From positions 990,001 through 1,054,000 of the forward strand of contig JAOTOL010001448.1 in the NCBI GenBank assembly GCA_034440575.1: DNA of 64,000 nucleotides, given 5' to 3'. Source of the stretch: Imbricaverruca yamaguchii (lineage: Eukaryota; Arthropoda; Thecostraca; Neoverrucidae). The position numbers were made by a program, and so were the translations under genes. Shown here piece after piece: positions 43,297 to 53,796 of this stretch (within the stretch, counting starts at the first letter, position 1; each line of letters opens with the position of its first letter). The notes beneath the pieces are model-generated. The model ran no database searches. It saw only the letters and a list, made by a program, of their open reading frames with translations, and was not told the origin of the DNA.

Positions 43297-45512
43297 ACCG
43301 TGTGGGCGACAGTAGAATAGCAGTGGTGTGGGCGACAGTAGAATAGCGGTGGTGTGGGCGACAGTGGAGGGACGGTGGTGTGGGCGAAGAAAGGAGCAGT
43401 GGTGTGGGCGACAGTACAGGGACTGTGGTGTGGGCGACAGTAAAGGAGCAGTGGTGTGGGCGCCAGTCGAGGGACGGTGGTGTGGGCGACAGTAGAGGGA
43501 GCAGTGGTGTGGGCGACAGTACAGGGACAGTGGTGTGGGCGACAGTAAAGGAGCAGTGGTGTAGGCGACAGTACAGGGACGGTGGTGTGGGCGACAGTAA
43601 AGGAGCAGTGGTGTAGGCGACAGTAGAGGGACAGTGGTGTGGGCGACAGTAGAGGAACGGTGGTGTGGGCGACAGTAAAGGAGCAGTGGTGTAGGCGACA
43701 GTACAGGGACTGTGGTGTGGGCGACAGTAAAGAAGCAGTGGTGTAGGCGACAGTAGAGGAGCAGTGGTGTGGGCGACAGTAGAGGAGCAGTGGTGTGGGC
43801 GACAGTAGAGGAACGGTGGTGTGGGCGACAGTAGAGGGACAGTGGTGTGGGCGACAGTAGAGGGACGGTGGTGTGGGCGACAGTAGAGGAACGGTGGTGT
43901 GGGCGACAGTAGAGGAACGGTGGTGTGGGCGACAGTAGAGGGACGGTGGTGTGGGCGACAGTAGAGGAACGGTGGTGTGGGCGACAGTAGAGGAACGGTG
44001 GTGTGGGCGACAGTAGAGGGACGGTGGTGTGGGCGACAGCAAAGGAGCAGTGGTGTGGGGACAGTACAGGGATTGTGGTGTGGGCGACAGTAGAGGAGCA
44101 GTGGTGTGGGCGACAGTACAGGGACGGTGGTGTGGGCGACAGTAGAGGAACGGTGGTGTGGGCGACAGTAGAGGGACGGTGGTGTGGGCGACAGTAGAGG
44201 AACGGTGGTGTGGGCGACAGTAGAATAGCAGTGGTGTGGGCGACAGTAGGGGGACGGTGGTGTGGGCGACAGTAGAGGAACGATGGTGTGGGCGACAGTA
44301 GAGGAACGGTGGTGTGGGCGACAGTAGGGGACGGTGGTGTGGGCGACAGTAGAGGACGGTGGTGTGGGCGACAGTAGAGGGACGGTGGTGTGGGCGACAG
44401 TAGAGGGACGGTGGTGTGGGCGACAGTAGAAGGAGCGGTGGTGTGGGCGACAGTAGGGGACGGTGGTGTGGGCGACAGTAGAGGACGGTGGTGTGGGCGA
44501 CAGTAGAGGGACAGTGGTGTGGGCGACAGTAGAGGGACGGTGGTGTGGGCGACAGTAAAGGAGCAGTGGTGTGGGCGACAGTAGAGGGACAGTGGTGTGG
44601 GCGACAGTAGAGGGACAGTGGTGTGGGCGACAGTAGAGGGACGGTGGTGTGGGCGACAATAGAGGGACGGTGGTGTGGGCGACAGTAGAGGGACAGTGGT
44701 GCGGGCGACAGCGGAGGGACGGTGGTGTGGGCGACAGTAAAGGAGCAGTGGTGTGGGCGACAGTAGAGGGACAGTGGTGTGGGCGACAGTAGAGGGACGG
44801 TGGTGTGGGCGACAGTAGAGGGACGGTGGTGTGGGCGACAGTAGAGGGACGGTGGTGTGGGCGACAGTAGAGGGACGGTGGTGTGGGCGACAGTAGAGGG
44901 ACGGTGGTGTGGGCGACAGTAGAGGGACGGTGGTGTGGGCGACAGTAGAGGGACGGTGGTGTGGGCGACAGTGGAGGGATGGTGGTGTGGGCGACAGTAG
45001 AGGGACGGTGGTGTGGGCGACAGTAGGGGACGGTGGTGTGGGCGACAGTAGAGGGACGGTGGTGTGGGCGACAGTAGAGGGACGGTGGTGTGGGCGACAG
45101 TAGAGGACGGTGGTGTGGGCGACAGTAGAGGGACGGTGGTGTGGGCGACAGTAGAGGGACGGTGGTGTGGGCGACAGTAGAGGAACGGTGGTGTGGGCGA
45201 CAGTAGGGGACAGTGGTGTGGGCGACAGTACAGGGACGGTGGGTGGGCGACAATAGAGGGACGGTGGTGTGGGCGACAATAGAGGGACGGTGGTGTGGGC
45301 GACAGTAGAGGGACGGTGGTGTGGGCGACAGTGAAGGAGCAGTGGTGTGGGCGCCAGCGGAGGGACGGTGGTGTGGGCGACAGTAGAGGGACAGTGGTGT
45401 GGGCGACAGTAGAGGGACGGTGGTGTGGGCGACAGTAGAGGGACGGTGGTGTGGGCGACAGTAGAGGGACTGTGGTGTGGGCGACAGTAGAGGGACAGTG
45501 GTGTGGGCGACA
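43297..45512. repeat. 26-bp minisatellite, about 85 copies (2.2 kb)
   Basis: The core is GTGGTGTGGGCGACAGTAG plus AGGGACG. Variants (AAAGGAGCA, ACAGGGACT, AGAGGAACG, AATAGCA) cluster in the left half. The right half is more uniform. Minus-strand frames of 750-975 codons arise because the unit has no stop in any minus frame. Confidence 0.97.
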
Positions 45513-45569
45513 GTTCCCTCGCATGGCCAGCGCGCGCCGCTGGTCGTGGGTGCTGCTCCCACCACCATT

Positions 45570-45651
45570 CAGTCTCCGATTGAGTTATTATTTGGGCTTA
45601 GGGGGCCTCAACTGCTACTGGTTATGTAGCGCCCACAATACAGTCTCCAAT
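45570..45651 (-). mobile_element. Element D copy with 11-bp target duplication
   Basis: CAGTCTCCGAT (45570-45580) and CAGTCTCCAAT (45641-45651) flank a 60-bp insert containing TTATTTGGGCTTAGGGG, CCTCAACTGCTACTGG and TATGTAGCGCCCA. The 5' border (minus strand TGGGCGCTACATA) coincides with that of the copies at 16.7 and 40.6 kb. Confidence 0.8.
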
Positions 45652-45854
45652 CAATAAGGACGGGTGACAGGTCGGGCGTGCTGGTGCAACAGCCGTTGGT
45701 TGTGGTTAGGTTTGCTGAACCCACAAGTTTTGTGTGCGTGTTTCGGCAGGCCCTGCGGCAGCGCCTCCAGCTTCTCCACGTCTGAGGACACTCAGAACTG
45801 CATCTCCGAGAGGTGGGTCCGGACGATCGCCCGTGCGCGGTGTGTTGCCACCTT

Positions 45855-46045
45855 CGTCAGTGCAGGGGATTGTTGCAACTGCCGTCGCCAGTGCAGGGGA
45901 CTGTTGTAATTCCCGTCGCCAGTGCATGGGATTGTTGTAACTGCCGTCGCTATTGTATGGCTTTGTTGCAACTTTTGTCGCCAGTGCAGAGGATTGCTGT
46001 AACTCTCATCAATGTGCAGGGCGTTGTTGCAATTCACGCCGCTAT
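45855..46045. repeat. About 31-bp repeat, 6 diverged copies
   Basis: The unit contains GTCGCCAGTGCAGGGGATTG followed by TTGCAACTGCC. Divergence increases to the right. Confidence 0.85.
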
Positions 46046-46900
46046 TGCACTCCTCACTAGAGTTAAGAAACGCCAGGGTCATGACACACACGGCAGGTGT
46101 GCTGCACGTGATGTCAGGTGTCGCGACTGAGAACCGACTTTGGGTTTCCAAATGACCGGCCGGTACAGCTGAAATGCCAGTTGTTCCGAAAAAAATCGAC
46201 CATTTGTACATTGATTCGCTGCACGTGGAACATCAGCATTTGGTACGAGCTTGATATGTTTAACGTGCTGTACCTCATCACATTAATACACTACCAACGT
46301 GCGATATGTTGCATTTCAAGGCATAGGTAAAAGATAGACCAGGTGTCATTAAAGTGTTGTTCTAGCCTTGGAAACTTTCGATACGATGCTCAAAACACTA
46401 CTTCGTTTACCGTGGAGTACGCATTGATGTCAAGGTTTGTATCGGCGCCTAGATTAACTCCACGGTGACTGGGAAATAAAAACGTAATCTGCACTAACGT
46501 TGGGTGGGTCGCTACGAATGGCCCTGTTGTTGCTTGTTGCAAGAATGCTGAATTGCGACCCTACCACACCCAACATTGGCTATCGAGGGGCAATAAGTCA
46601 GATTGACTGCCGGTAATCAGTGGTTGCGGTGAAAAACGGCACAACACCTCCCCTCCTTTGACGTCACAGCTAAATCACCTGACACGACACCTGCAAATGC
46701 TTTTACACCAGGTGTTTTCGCTTCTTTGCTTGTTTGTTTTCTTTCGTTTTTGTTCTCGTCCTGCCGTTGTTCTGTGGTTGAGAAGAAACACCCGACGAGG
46801 GCTCCATTCCCCCCCGCCCCCATTAACGGACGAGTGCCGGATGCATATCTTCTGTCTCGTTCCATCAAGCCTTCGGAACAACCGTTTTGAGGCACATTGT
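46046..46900. other. No recognised gene
   Basis: Short open frames show no recognised domain. Confidence 0.5.
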
Positions 46901-47155
46901 CACTGAGGACGTGTGCTGTTCTATCCTGATGTTGTTGCTGGTGTGCGTGGTCTGAGGGAACATCGACGGTGGTGGGATGCATCTTGAGTCAGGGGCGGGC
47001 GTCCAGGGGCGGATCCAGGAGGGGTAAAACAGGACAACGCATTGCCACTGAGGACGTGTGCTGTCCTACTCTCATGTGTCTGCCGGTGTGCGTCTTCTGA
47101 GGAACATCGACATTGCTGGGCTGCTGCTCCAGTCAGGGGCGGGTGTCCAGAAGGG
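46901..47155. repeat. Tandem duplication, 145-bp offset
   Basis: CACTGAGGACGTGTGCTGT starts at 46901 and 47046. Later blocks (GAACATCGAC, CAGTCAGGGGCGGG-GTCCAG) also recur at the same offset. Both copies contain CAGGGGCGG. Confidence 0.8.
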
Positions 47156-47374
47156 CGTAGAGGGTCATGCCTCACCCTGGAGATCGACGTTTTTGCAGCT
47201 ATTTTACGCTAAAATGATATTTTCTCGAAATCTGAAGACTTTTATTGGGAAAGCATCGCTTTAAACAGACAGGATGAATGTTGGCTGTTCAAATCTGAGG
47301 ATTTTTTTTGTTCGAAATCTGATGTTTTTTAAGTTAACCCCTACCCAAACGCCAGGATTCTGGATCCGTCCCTG
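46990..47374. mobile_element. Possible hAT-like non-autonomous transposon remnant
   Basis: CAGGGGCGGATCCAG (47004-47018) and its near-exact inverse CTGGATCCGTCCCTG (47360-47374) resemble hAT-type terminal inverted repeats. If CAGGGGCGG at 46990 is taken as the start, the 8-bp flanks TCTTGAGT (46982-46989) and AGTTGAGT (47375-47382) match at six positions, hinting at an 8-bp target duplication typical of hAT elements. No transposase is present. Confidence 0.4.
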
Positions 47375-47747
47375 AGTTGAGTAAACGGAAAATGGTGTTG
47401 GGTGCCCAGTTGTTAGTCCCAACTATCCAAACATTTTCCTGCGCCCCACCGAAATTATAATCCTGGAAAGGTTATGTCTTGAGGTGCATGTTTTCGCCAT
47501 ACCATGTACGGTAGGTCTTCACTGTCGGAATGTTGTTTGCATCTATCTCTCGGAAAATAGCGTCCCTTGGCGTCTCCGAATATCATGCCTTGGATTCCCT
47601 ATCTTGTTTTGGCGCCCTGGCAACTCTGCGTTCGTGCCATAGCGTCTGCAGCACCGTATCATATATTTATGCCTCATATCGAAGATATGCGTGCATGCTT
47701 GGAATATTTTCGACAGCGATGAGGATTGAGGAGTCTGTGGATACCAC
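47375..47747. other. No recognised gene
   Basis: Nothing recognisable. The adjoining open frame on plus runs into the next array. Confidence 0.5.
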
Positions 47748-48375
47748 AGTGCTCCTGGCCTCTGTCCGCTGCTACATTCCGCAGTGCTCCTGGTCTCCGT
47801 CCGCTGCTACATTCCGCAGTGCTCCTGATCTCCGTCCGCTGCTACATTCCGCAGTGCTCCTGGTCTCCGTCCGCTGCTACATTCCGCAGTGCTCCTGTCT
47901 CCGTCCGCTGCTACATTCCGCAGTGCTCCTGGTCTCCGTCCGCTGCTACATTCCGCAGTGCTCCTGATCTCCGTCCGCTGCTACATTCCGCAGTGCTCCT
48001 GATCTCCGTCCGCTGCTACATTCCGCAGTGCTCCTGATCTCCGTCCGCTGCTACATTCCGCAGCGCTCCTGATCTCCGTCCGCTGCTACATTCCGCAGTG
48101 CTCCTGATCTTCATCCGCTGCTACATTCCGCAGTACTCCTGATCTCCGTCCGCTGCTACATTCCGCAGTGCTCCTGGTCTCCGTCCGCTGCTACATTCCG
48201 CAGTGCTCCTGATCTCCGTCCGCTGCTACATTCCGCAGTGCTCCTGATCTCCGTCCGCTGCTACATTCCGCAGTGCTCCTGGTCTCCGTCCGCTGCTACA
48301 TTCCACAGTGCTCCTGTTCTCCGTCCGCTGCTACATTCCACAGTACTCCTGGTCTCCGTCCGCTGCTACATAGCG
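47748..48375. repeat. 35-bp minisatellite, about 18 copies
   Basis: The core is CTCCGTCCGCTGCTACATTC followed by CGCAGTGCTCCTGAT. Variants are GGT/GAT, and one unit is shortened at 47897. The array is nearly homogeneous. Confidence 0.96.
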
Positions 48376-48689
48376 CAATACCAGGGCTGTTGCCAAGAAA
48401 TTGCACCTCGAAACGGCATACCTGGTCGCCAATGAGGACTAGGTAGCATGCCCACGAAGGCTCACCCATGCTTCGTGTTGGCCCACAACAACTTATTTAT
48501 CGATGCATGCATATCCGATTGTCCTGGCACCACAGAACAGGTAGCAAATCCCAGTTTCTTTGACCCGGTTTTACAATTGGCAGACACTAGCCAGTTCAAG
48601 TAAAGAAGGAATTCCGATCAACTTATGACGAAATGCATGATAATGGGGCTTTTATTGCCAGCTACATATAATCGTCAGCAGACTGTCCC
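48376..48689. other. No recognised gene
   Basis: No array or coding signature. Confidence 0.5.
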
Positions 48690-49035
48690 CATTACTGTGA
48701 TCATTACTGTCAGCATTACTCCCACCATTACCAGACATTACTGTTGCTATTACTGTCACCGTTAGTAGTCACCATTAATAGTTACCATTAACAATCACCA
48801 TTAGTAGTCGCCATTAGTGATCACCATTAGTAGTCACCATTACCACTCGTCATTACTACTCGCAATTACCACTCACCACTACTTCGCACCATTACTGCTC
48901 ATTATTACTACTCACCATTACCACTCACCATTGCTACTCACCATTACTATTCACCATTACTACTCACTACTACTGCTCACCATTACTACTGACCATTAAC
49001 CACCATTACTAGTCACCAATAGTCACCATTACTAT
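48690..49035. repeat. CCATTACTACTCA simple-sequence tract
   Basis: Irregular 12-15-bp repeats of CACCATTACTACTCAC and variants. The plus-strand frame encoding HHY-rich peptides is an artefact. Confidence 0.9.
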
Positions 49036-49528
49036 TCAGCAGTGAATGTTCTGCTGCATCTGGGCCTTGATGGCATGTATTGCTGTGGCTTTTATGGATG
49101 CTCAAGTACTCAGCTTTCCCTGGGGTGTTTGGGATGGTATGTTTGCATGTTTTCTGTTGTACGTGTGTCGCATGTGCCGAGTGACAGCCAGGGCCGAGTG
49201 TGCACTACTGCACTTTCCTGAATGTCTGGGTGTGATGGCGGCTCAAATATTGATCCAGCAATCTTTCTGCGGATCAGACAGTCTTTTCGGCCTCATGCTA
49301 ATCTTCAAGAGGGGATGCTGCGAATAGGCATGTTCATCCAACTTTCTGCCTGATCATATTCGTGGTGCTTCTTTACATCTATGCCGTACATGAGCACATT
49401 AGCTGCAGGAACAGGGGAGGGTGCACTCACTATGGCGTGATGAAATTTGAAGACAGACAGCATAATACTGATAAACATAGCAGTGAGCATAGGAAACAAT
49501 GGCGTCTTAAGGTCTGCACGGATATTTG

Positions 49529-49531
<3 letters not shown>
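49036..49531. other. No recognised gene
   Basis: The plus frame 49046-49327 is cysteine-rich but has no family motif that I recognise. It may be spurious. Confidence 0.4.

Positions 49532-49571
<40 letters not shown>
49532..49571. repeat. (AT)20 microsatellite
   Basis: An uninterrupted AT run of 40 bp. Confidence 0.97.
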
Positions 49572-49577
<6 letters not shown>

Positions 49578-49736
49578 GTGGGCACCCTTCCGAGTGTGCC
49601 CACTTGTTGAGGATATCAGACGTAGAGCGAAAGTTCAGGCTCGTAGCTATTATTATGTGGGTACTATGAATAAACAACTCATTGTCCTCACCAATGGCTC
49701 CGAGAAAGCGTCGATATCGACCGATACGTCAGTGGT

Positions 49737-49850
49737 GGGTCAAAGTAACAGACTAATGCGCCAATATTAGCTCAAAATAACCAAATAATGTGTCAGTATT
49801 AGCTCAAGGTAACCCACTCATACGCCAGTGTCAGCTCAGGCCAACCAATT
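49737..49850. repeat. 32-bp repeat, about 3.5 diverged copies
   Basis: AGCTCAA/AGCTCAG recurs at 49769, 49801 and 49833, followed by RTAACC and CAGTRTTAGCTC-like blocks. Confidence 0.75.
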
Positions 49851-50353
49851 GGTCAATAAAGCCACACGTTGGTCAAAGCTGATACTATGTTCAAACGCAG
49901 CAACATTGCAGTTATTATTGCTGTAGCCAAAGTAATATCGATGGTTGTATCACATTGACAGAAGCCATACGGTGCTTTTCTTAGAAACCGACCTTTCGAG
50001 TAATGGTGGCGATAACAGTAGTTTTCTGAAGGAGAACCCCACTTCATATGACTATCAACCAAAGGCGCACACCGCTTTTCACCGCTACCAACCAAGGGGC
50101 CGATAATGACGTCACATTCCTCGCCAACAGGGAAACAACAACCTTGTGTCCCTACCAAGAGGTAAGACTGGGTCTCACACTGCTGCTAATAAATCAGAGT
50201 ACACTCGGCACCCCCGATAAAAGGTCGCAGGTAACATTACGTACGCGAGTAAAGGCCGGAGGAATTAGCCTGGCATTCCGAGCAAGAGGTCAACGTTGAC
50301 CTCGAATATATCACAAGAGGTCAGAGAGACACGATGCGAGAAACTGGAGATCA
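49851..50353. other. No recognised gene; GAGGTCA motifs at the right end
   Basis: From 50280 onward AGAGGTCA and GTTGACCTC recur several times and can pair. No coding signature was found. Confidence 0.5.
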
Positions 50354-50564
50354 GAGTTGACCTCCCAAAAAGAGGAAGAACCTTGGGTCCCTTTAAGGCG
50401 CATTCAACCGTTAGGTTATGTTGCATCGCCAACCTTCCACGCCGATTGGTCGCGAGTTGACCCGGTAAATGCCGTCGGTTGTGAGATTCGAACCCACAAT
50501 CTTGCGATCAAGAGTCCGCCGCTCTACCAACTGAACTACCGCGGCCCCCGGAGTTGACTTCCCA
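50354..50564 (-). mobile_element. SINE A variant with a different tRNA head (Lys-like)
   Basis: The minus-strand head reads GCCGCGGTAGTTCAGTTGG, TAGAGCGGCGGACTCTTGA, then B box GTGGGTTCGAATCTCAC. The D arm (GTTC/GAGC) and T arm (GTGGG/CTCAC) can form, but the anticodon stem is mismatched, so it is not a functional tRNA. The body (GACCAATCGGCGTGGAAG, GTTGGCGATGCAACAT) is that of SINE A. GAGTTGACCTCCCA (50354-50367) and GAGTTGACTTCCCA (50551-50564) may be target duplications, but the site lies in GAGGTCA repeats. Confidence 0.8.
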
Positions 50565-50904
50565 GGAGGTCAGAGCTGACCGCATGCCACTCACCGACGG
50601 CGTCAGGAGTTGGGGGGCCGGCCTGATCCGCAGCTGCTGCCCCTTCTCAGCCAGTCCCGAGTGTTCGGAGTGTTCGGAGTGTTCGGTGTAATGAGCAGCC
50701 GGAGACGACTCTAGACACCGGAAGACCGGCGGGCGGGCGACCGGAGACGACGCCGGGTGCCGACGTCGCGGAGCGCGCCGTCGAACTCGACTGATTGGCC
50801 GGCCGTCGGCGGCGAGCCGACGGCCGGCAGACGCGTGACGTCACACCCCCAACGGTCACGTGACTGTGCGTCGGCACCGCGCCTGGGGCTGGTGTCCGGC
50901 GCCG

Positions 50905-51300
50905 AGACAGGCTGCGTCCCTGGGGAGGTTCCTCCGGTACAGGCTGCGTCCCTGGGGAGGTTCCTCCGGTACAGGCTGCGTCCCTGGGGAGGTTCCTCCG
51001 GTACAGGCTGCGTGCCTGGGGAGGTTCCTCCGGTACAGGCTGCGTGCCTGGGGAGGTTCCTCCGGTACAGGCTGCGTGCCTGGGGGGTCCCTCCGGTACA
51101 GGCTGCGTCTGGGGAGGTCCTCCGGTACAGGCTGCGTGCCTGGGAGGTTCCTCCGGTACAGGCTGCTGGGGGGTTCCTCCGGTACAGGCTGCGTCCTGGG
51201 GAGGGAGGTTCCTCCGGTAGCCTGGGGAGGTCCCTCCGGTACAGGCTGCGTCCTGGGGAGGTTCCTCCGGTACAGGCTGCGTCCCTGGGGAGGTTCCTCC
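50905..51300. repeat. 32-bp minisatellite, about 13 copies
   Basis: The core is CTGCGTCCCTGGGGAGGTTC followed by CTCCGGTACAGG, with deletions in the middle units (51100-51240). The frames on both strands are repeat artefacts. Confidence 0.95.
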
Positions 51301-51304
51301 GATG

Positions 51305-51900
51305 GACGACCTGACTTCAAAATTTCGAAGATGATCTGACTTCAAAATTTCGAAGATGATCCGACTTCAAAATTTCGAAAATGATCTCACTTCAAAATCG
51401 TAACTCAATATGCCAAGTTGATTTGGGAAAAGGTACGACAAATTTCGGGGCGCTGCGCGCGCCGTTCTTTCACTATTCGCGGAGAACCTTTTGGGGTCGA
51501 TAACGACCGAAACGGCGCGGGTTAAAGCACAGCATGCGACTGAAACAAATTGCATGCAGCGTTATGCAGTACAGGGTCATACACAGGCGCCATGCAGTTG
51601 GCTCGTGACCATCGCCCCCCCCCCCCCAACCGAGGAACACACTAGCTTATATAAATTGTTTTAACCCGCTGTTACTTGTCACTTAGGAACGGCCACTAAA
51701 AATCACCAGCCTGGACGGGGCATTCACGCACAGCGGACTTACACTGCGAAGAATTTGCACAGGAAAGGAAAATGTTGCGGGTAGATGCCAGGAATGAGCT
51801 ACACAGAGCCAAAATTAGAAGAAAACAGCCACTTTTGATGGTGTTTAAACTTGCTAAGGGAACGTACCTGATGCCAGGACAGGGCATGGCATGGCCTCTG
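51305..51900. repeat. Dispersed repeat family E, copy 1
   Basis: It starts with about four 24-bp repeats of GATCTGACTTCAAAATTTCG. It then matches 53262-53796 over some 520 bp in direct orientation, including CGCCGTTCTTTCACTATTCG, AAGCACAGCATGCGACTGAA, a poly-C run (51615-51628) and GCCACTTTTGATGGTGTTTA. A minus-strand frame (51696-51914) is partly preserved in copy 2 but ends in a stop there. No family is recognised. It is likely an unclassified transposable element. Confidence 0.8.
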
Positions 51901-52639
51901 AAAAGTAGTTCCAAAGGAAGGATAAATCAAATAAATTGATGTCAGAGCACACGAAGCCGGGTAATCTCAGGTCAGTTGTCAGCCATCCAATGCAATGTCG
52001 CACGCATTAGGCGGTACTTAAAGGGAATTAATATACCACTTGACGAGGAACAGCTACAGTATATATAATATGTGTTGAATATGCATGAGAGACCTGGTCT
52101 TATGTAATTAATCTTTGCCACAGAATTTGACACATGATATGCATATTATATGCTCTGTATTATCTTTGGCGAGAAAACAATTATTCACAAATTGAATTTT
52201 TTCCATTGAATAAGAGAAAAAGACACAGCAATTGGCCTCACTTCTGGTCAGTAACCTTGGTCTGAATTAAAAGTTCCACATGGCAGCTTGCTACTGTGGA
52301 TGAAAGGACACAATTACCGGAGTTTGATTTGTATATGTTGCGGCTTTTCCGAATGACGGTACTTTTAAGATACGGGATCATCACTCACCTTAACCAGTCC
52401 CAAGGTCAATGACTTATGATGATCTGAACCTGAAAGTGTTGCAGAACATGCAAAACGAATGTATTTGAAGCCATTAAAATTGTGTGTCTAGTCTGCCCAT
52501 CATGCCACTGTCAGGGAAAACCTTGCAGAAAAAGAATACCCAGGAAAACAATAAACAGTAGGTGCCAGCATAAATCCTTCAACCCTCCCCGTCTTTCCGG
52601 TCATATCCTCACATCTTGTCTCGGGGGATGGGGTGTGGG
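51901..52639. other. AT-rich, no recognised gene
   Basis: Nothing recognisable. Confidence 0.5.
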
Positions 52640-52825
52640 GTTGATAGGGCCCCCTCTAATCTCCAAACTAAGCGTGGCACAAAACGAAAGCTGGGTCATC
52701 GGAAAGCGCTCGACGAGTAGGACCAGACCACCCCGAATTTGATTTCCCACCCCAAAAATGGTGTCCCTAGGTTTGTACGACTTACATCACGTTTTTGGCC
52801 CTGGGGAGTCTATTTTGGGGAGATT
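52640..52825 (-). repeat. Dispersed repeat family F, inverted copy
   Basis: The reverse complement matches positions 20-220 of the window. The most conserved block is CTCGTCGAGCGCTTTCCGATG on the minus strand (about 52700-52720). Confidence 0.75.
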
Positions 52826-53261
52826 TGAAAAGGACCAACATTCTTCGGAATCGGTAAAGGAAAACGAAATCGACCAAGGCCATACACATTTTTTGCCACC
52901 CCAAAAAAATGAACTTCCAGAATTTTGACTTTTCAAGTTATTTTTAATTTTACTTTTCTAATGGGTAGAGTGGACCGAAAAAAAAACATTGTTTGAAGTG
53001 AACTTTCTCCAATACAAGCATGCCTACGTTAGCCAGTATCTTTGATCTGTACTATTATGGTCATATATGGGAAAACTAATAAGTAATTAAAAACGAAAAA
53101 TATACAGATAAAAAAATTCCTCTGGTGCGTTTTGTTGCGTCCCTAAAGATAAGCAAACGCTGAAAACTCCATTCAAATATCTGTATCAGTTAAAGTGTGA
53201 CGACCGGTTGAGCTTGTTGGAGGTGACCGCACTTGGTATTGACTAACTCGTTGACCTTAGA
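52826..53261. other. AT-rich, no recognised gene
   Basis: Contains CCACCCCAAAAAAATGAAC, similar to parts of repeat F, so element sequence may extend here. No coding signature. Confidence 0.45.
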
Positions 53262-53796
53262 TGACCTGATTTCAAAATTTTTGCACAACATGCCAAATTG
53301 ATTTCGGAAAAGGTGTGCCAAATTTCGAACGCCGCCCTGCGCCGTTCTTTCACTATCCGCGGAAAACCTTTAGGGAGTCGATAATGAACTCCCACCCTAA
53401 GACGGCACGGGATAAAGCACAGCATGCGACTGAAACAAATGTCATACAGCGTCATACAGTACAGTCATAAACGGGTGTCATACAGTTGGCTCGTGACCAT
53501 CGCCCCCCCCCCCCTCTACCGAGGAAGACACCGGCTTGCATAAATTGCTTTAACGTGCTGTTATTTGTCACTTAAGAACGGCGACTAAAAATCACTGACC
53601 TGGACGGAGCACTGGGTCATAGCGGACTTAAACTGCGAAGCCATGTGTACAGAAAAGGTAAACGTTGGGAGTAGATGCCAGGAATGAGTTACACAGAACC
53701 AAAATTCGAAGAAAGCAGCCACTTTTGATGGTGTTTACCCTTGCTAAGGGAACGTACCTGATGCCGGGACATGGCAGGGCATGGGATGGGTCTCAT
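53262..53796. repeat. Dispersed repeat family E, copy 2
   Basis: Matches copy 1 (51380-51900) in the same orientation with scattered substitutions and small indels, including the poly-C run at about 53502. Copy 1's leading 24-bp repeats are represented here only once. Confidence 0.8.

Noticed and set aside
42526..45568. Minus-strand open frames of 748-975 codons
   Set aside because: They run through the 57-bp and 26-bp arrays. Three overlapping frames cannot all be genes, and none has a recognisable domain.
50478..50548. tRNA-Lys gene on the minus strand
   Set aside because: A and B boxes and two stems are present, but the anticodon stem is mismatched, the acceptor stem does not close, and the sequence continues directly into a SINE A body.
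51305..53796. LTR retrotransposon with repeat E as long terminal repeats
   Set aside because: No gag/pol coding, primer-binding site or TG...CA ends were seen between or at the copies.
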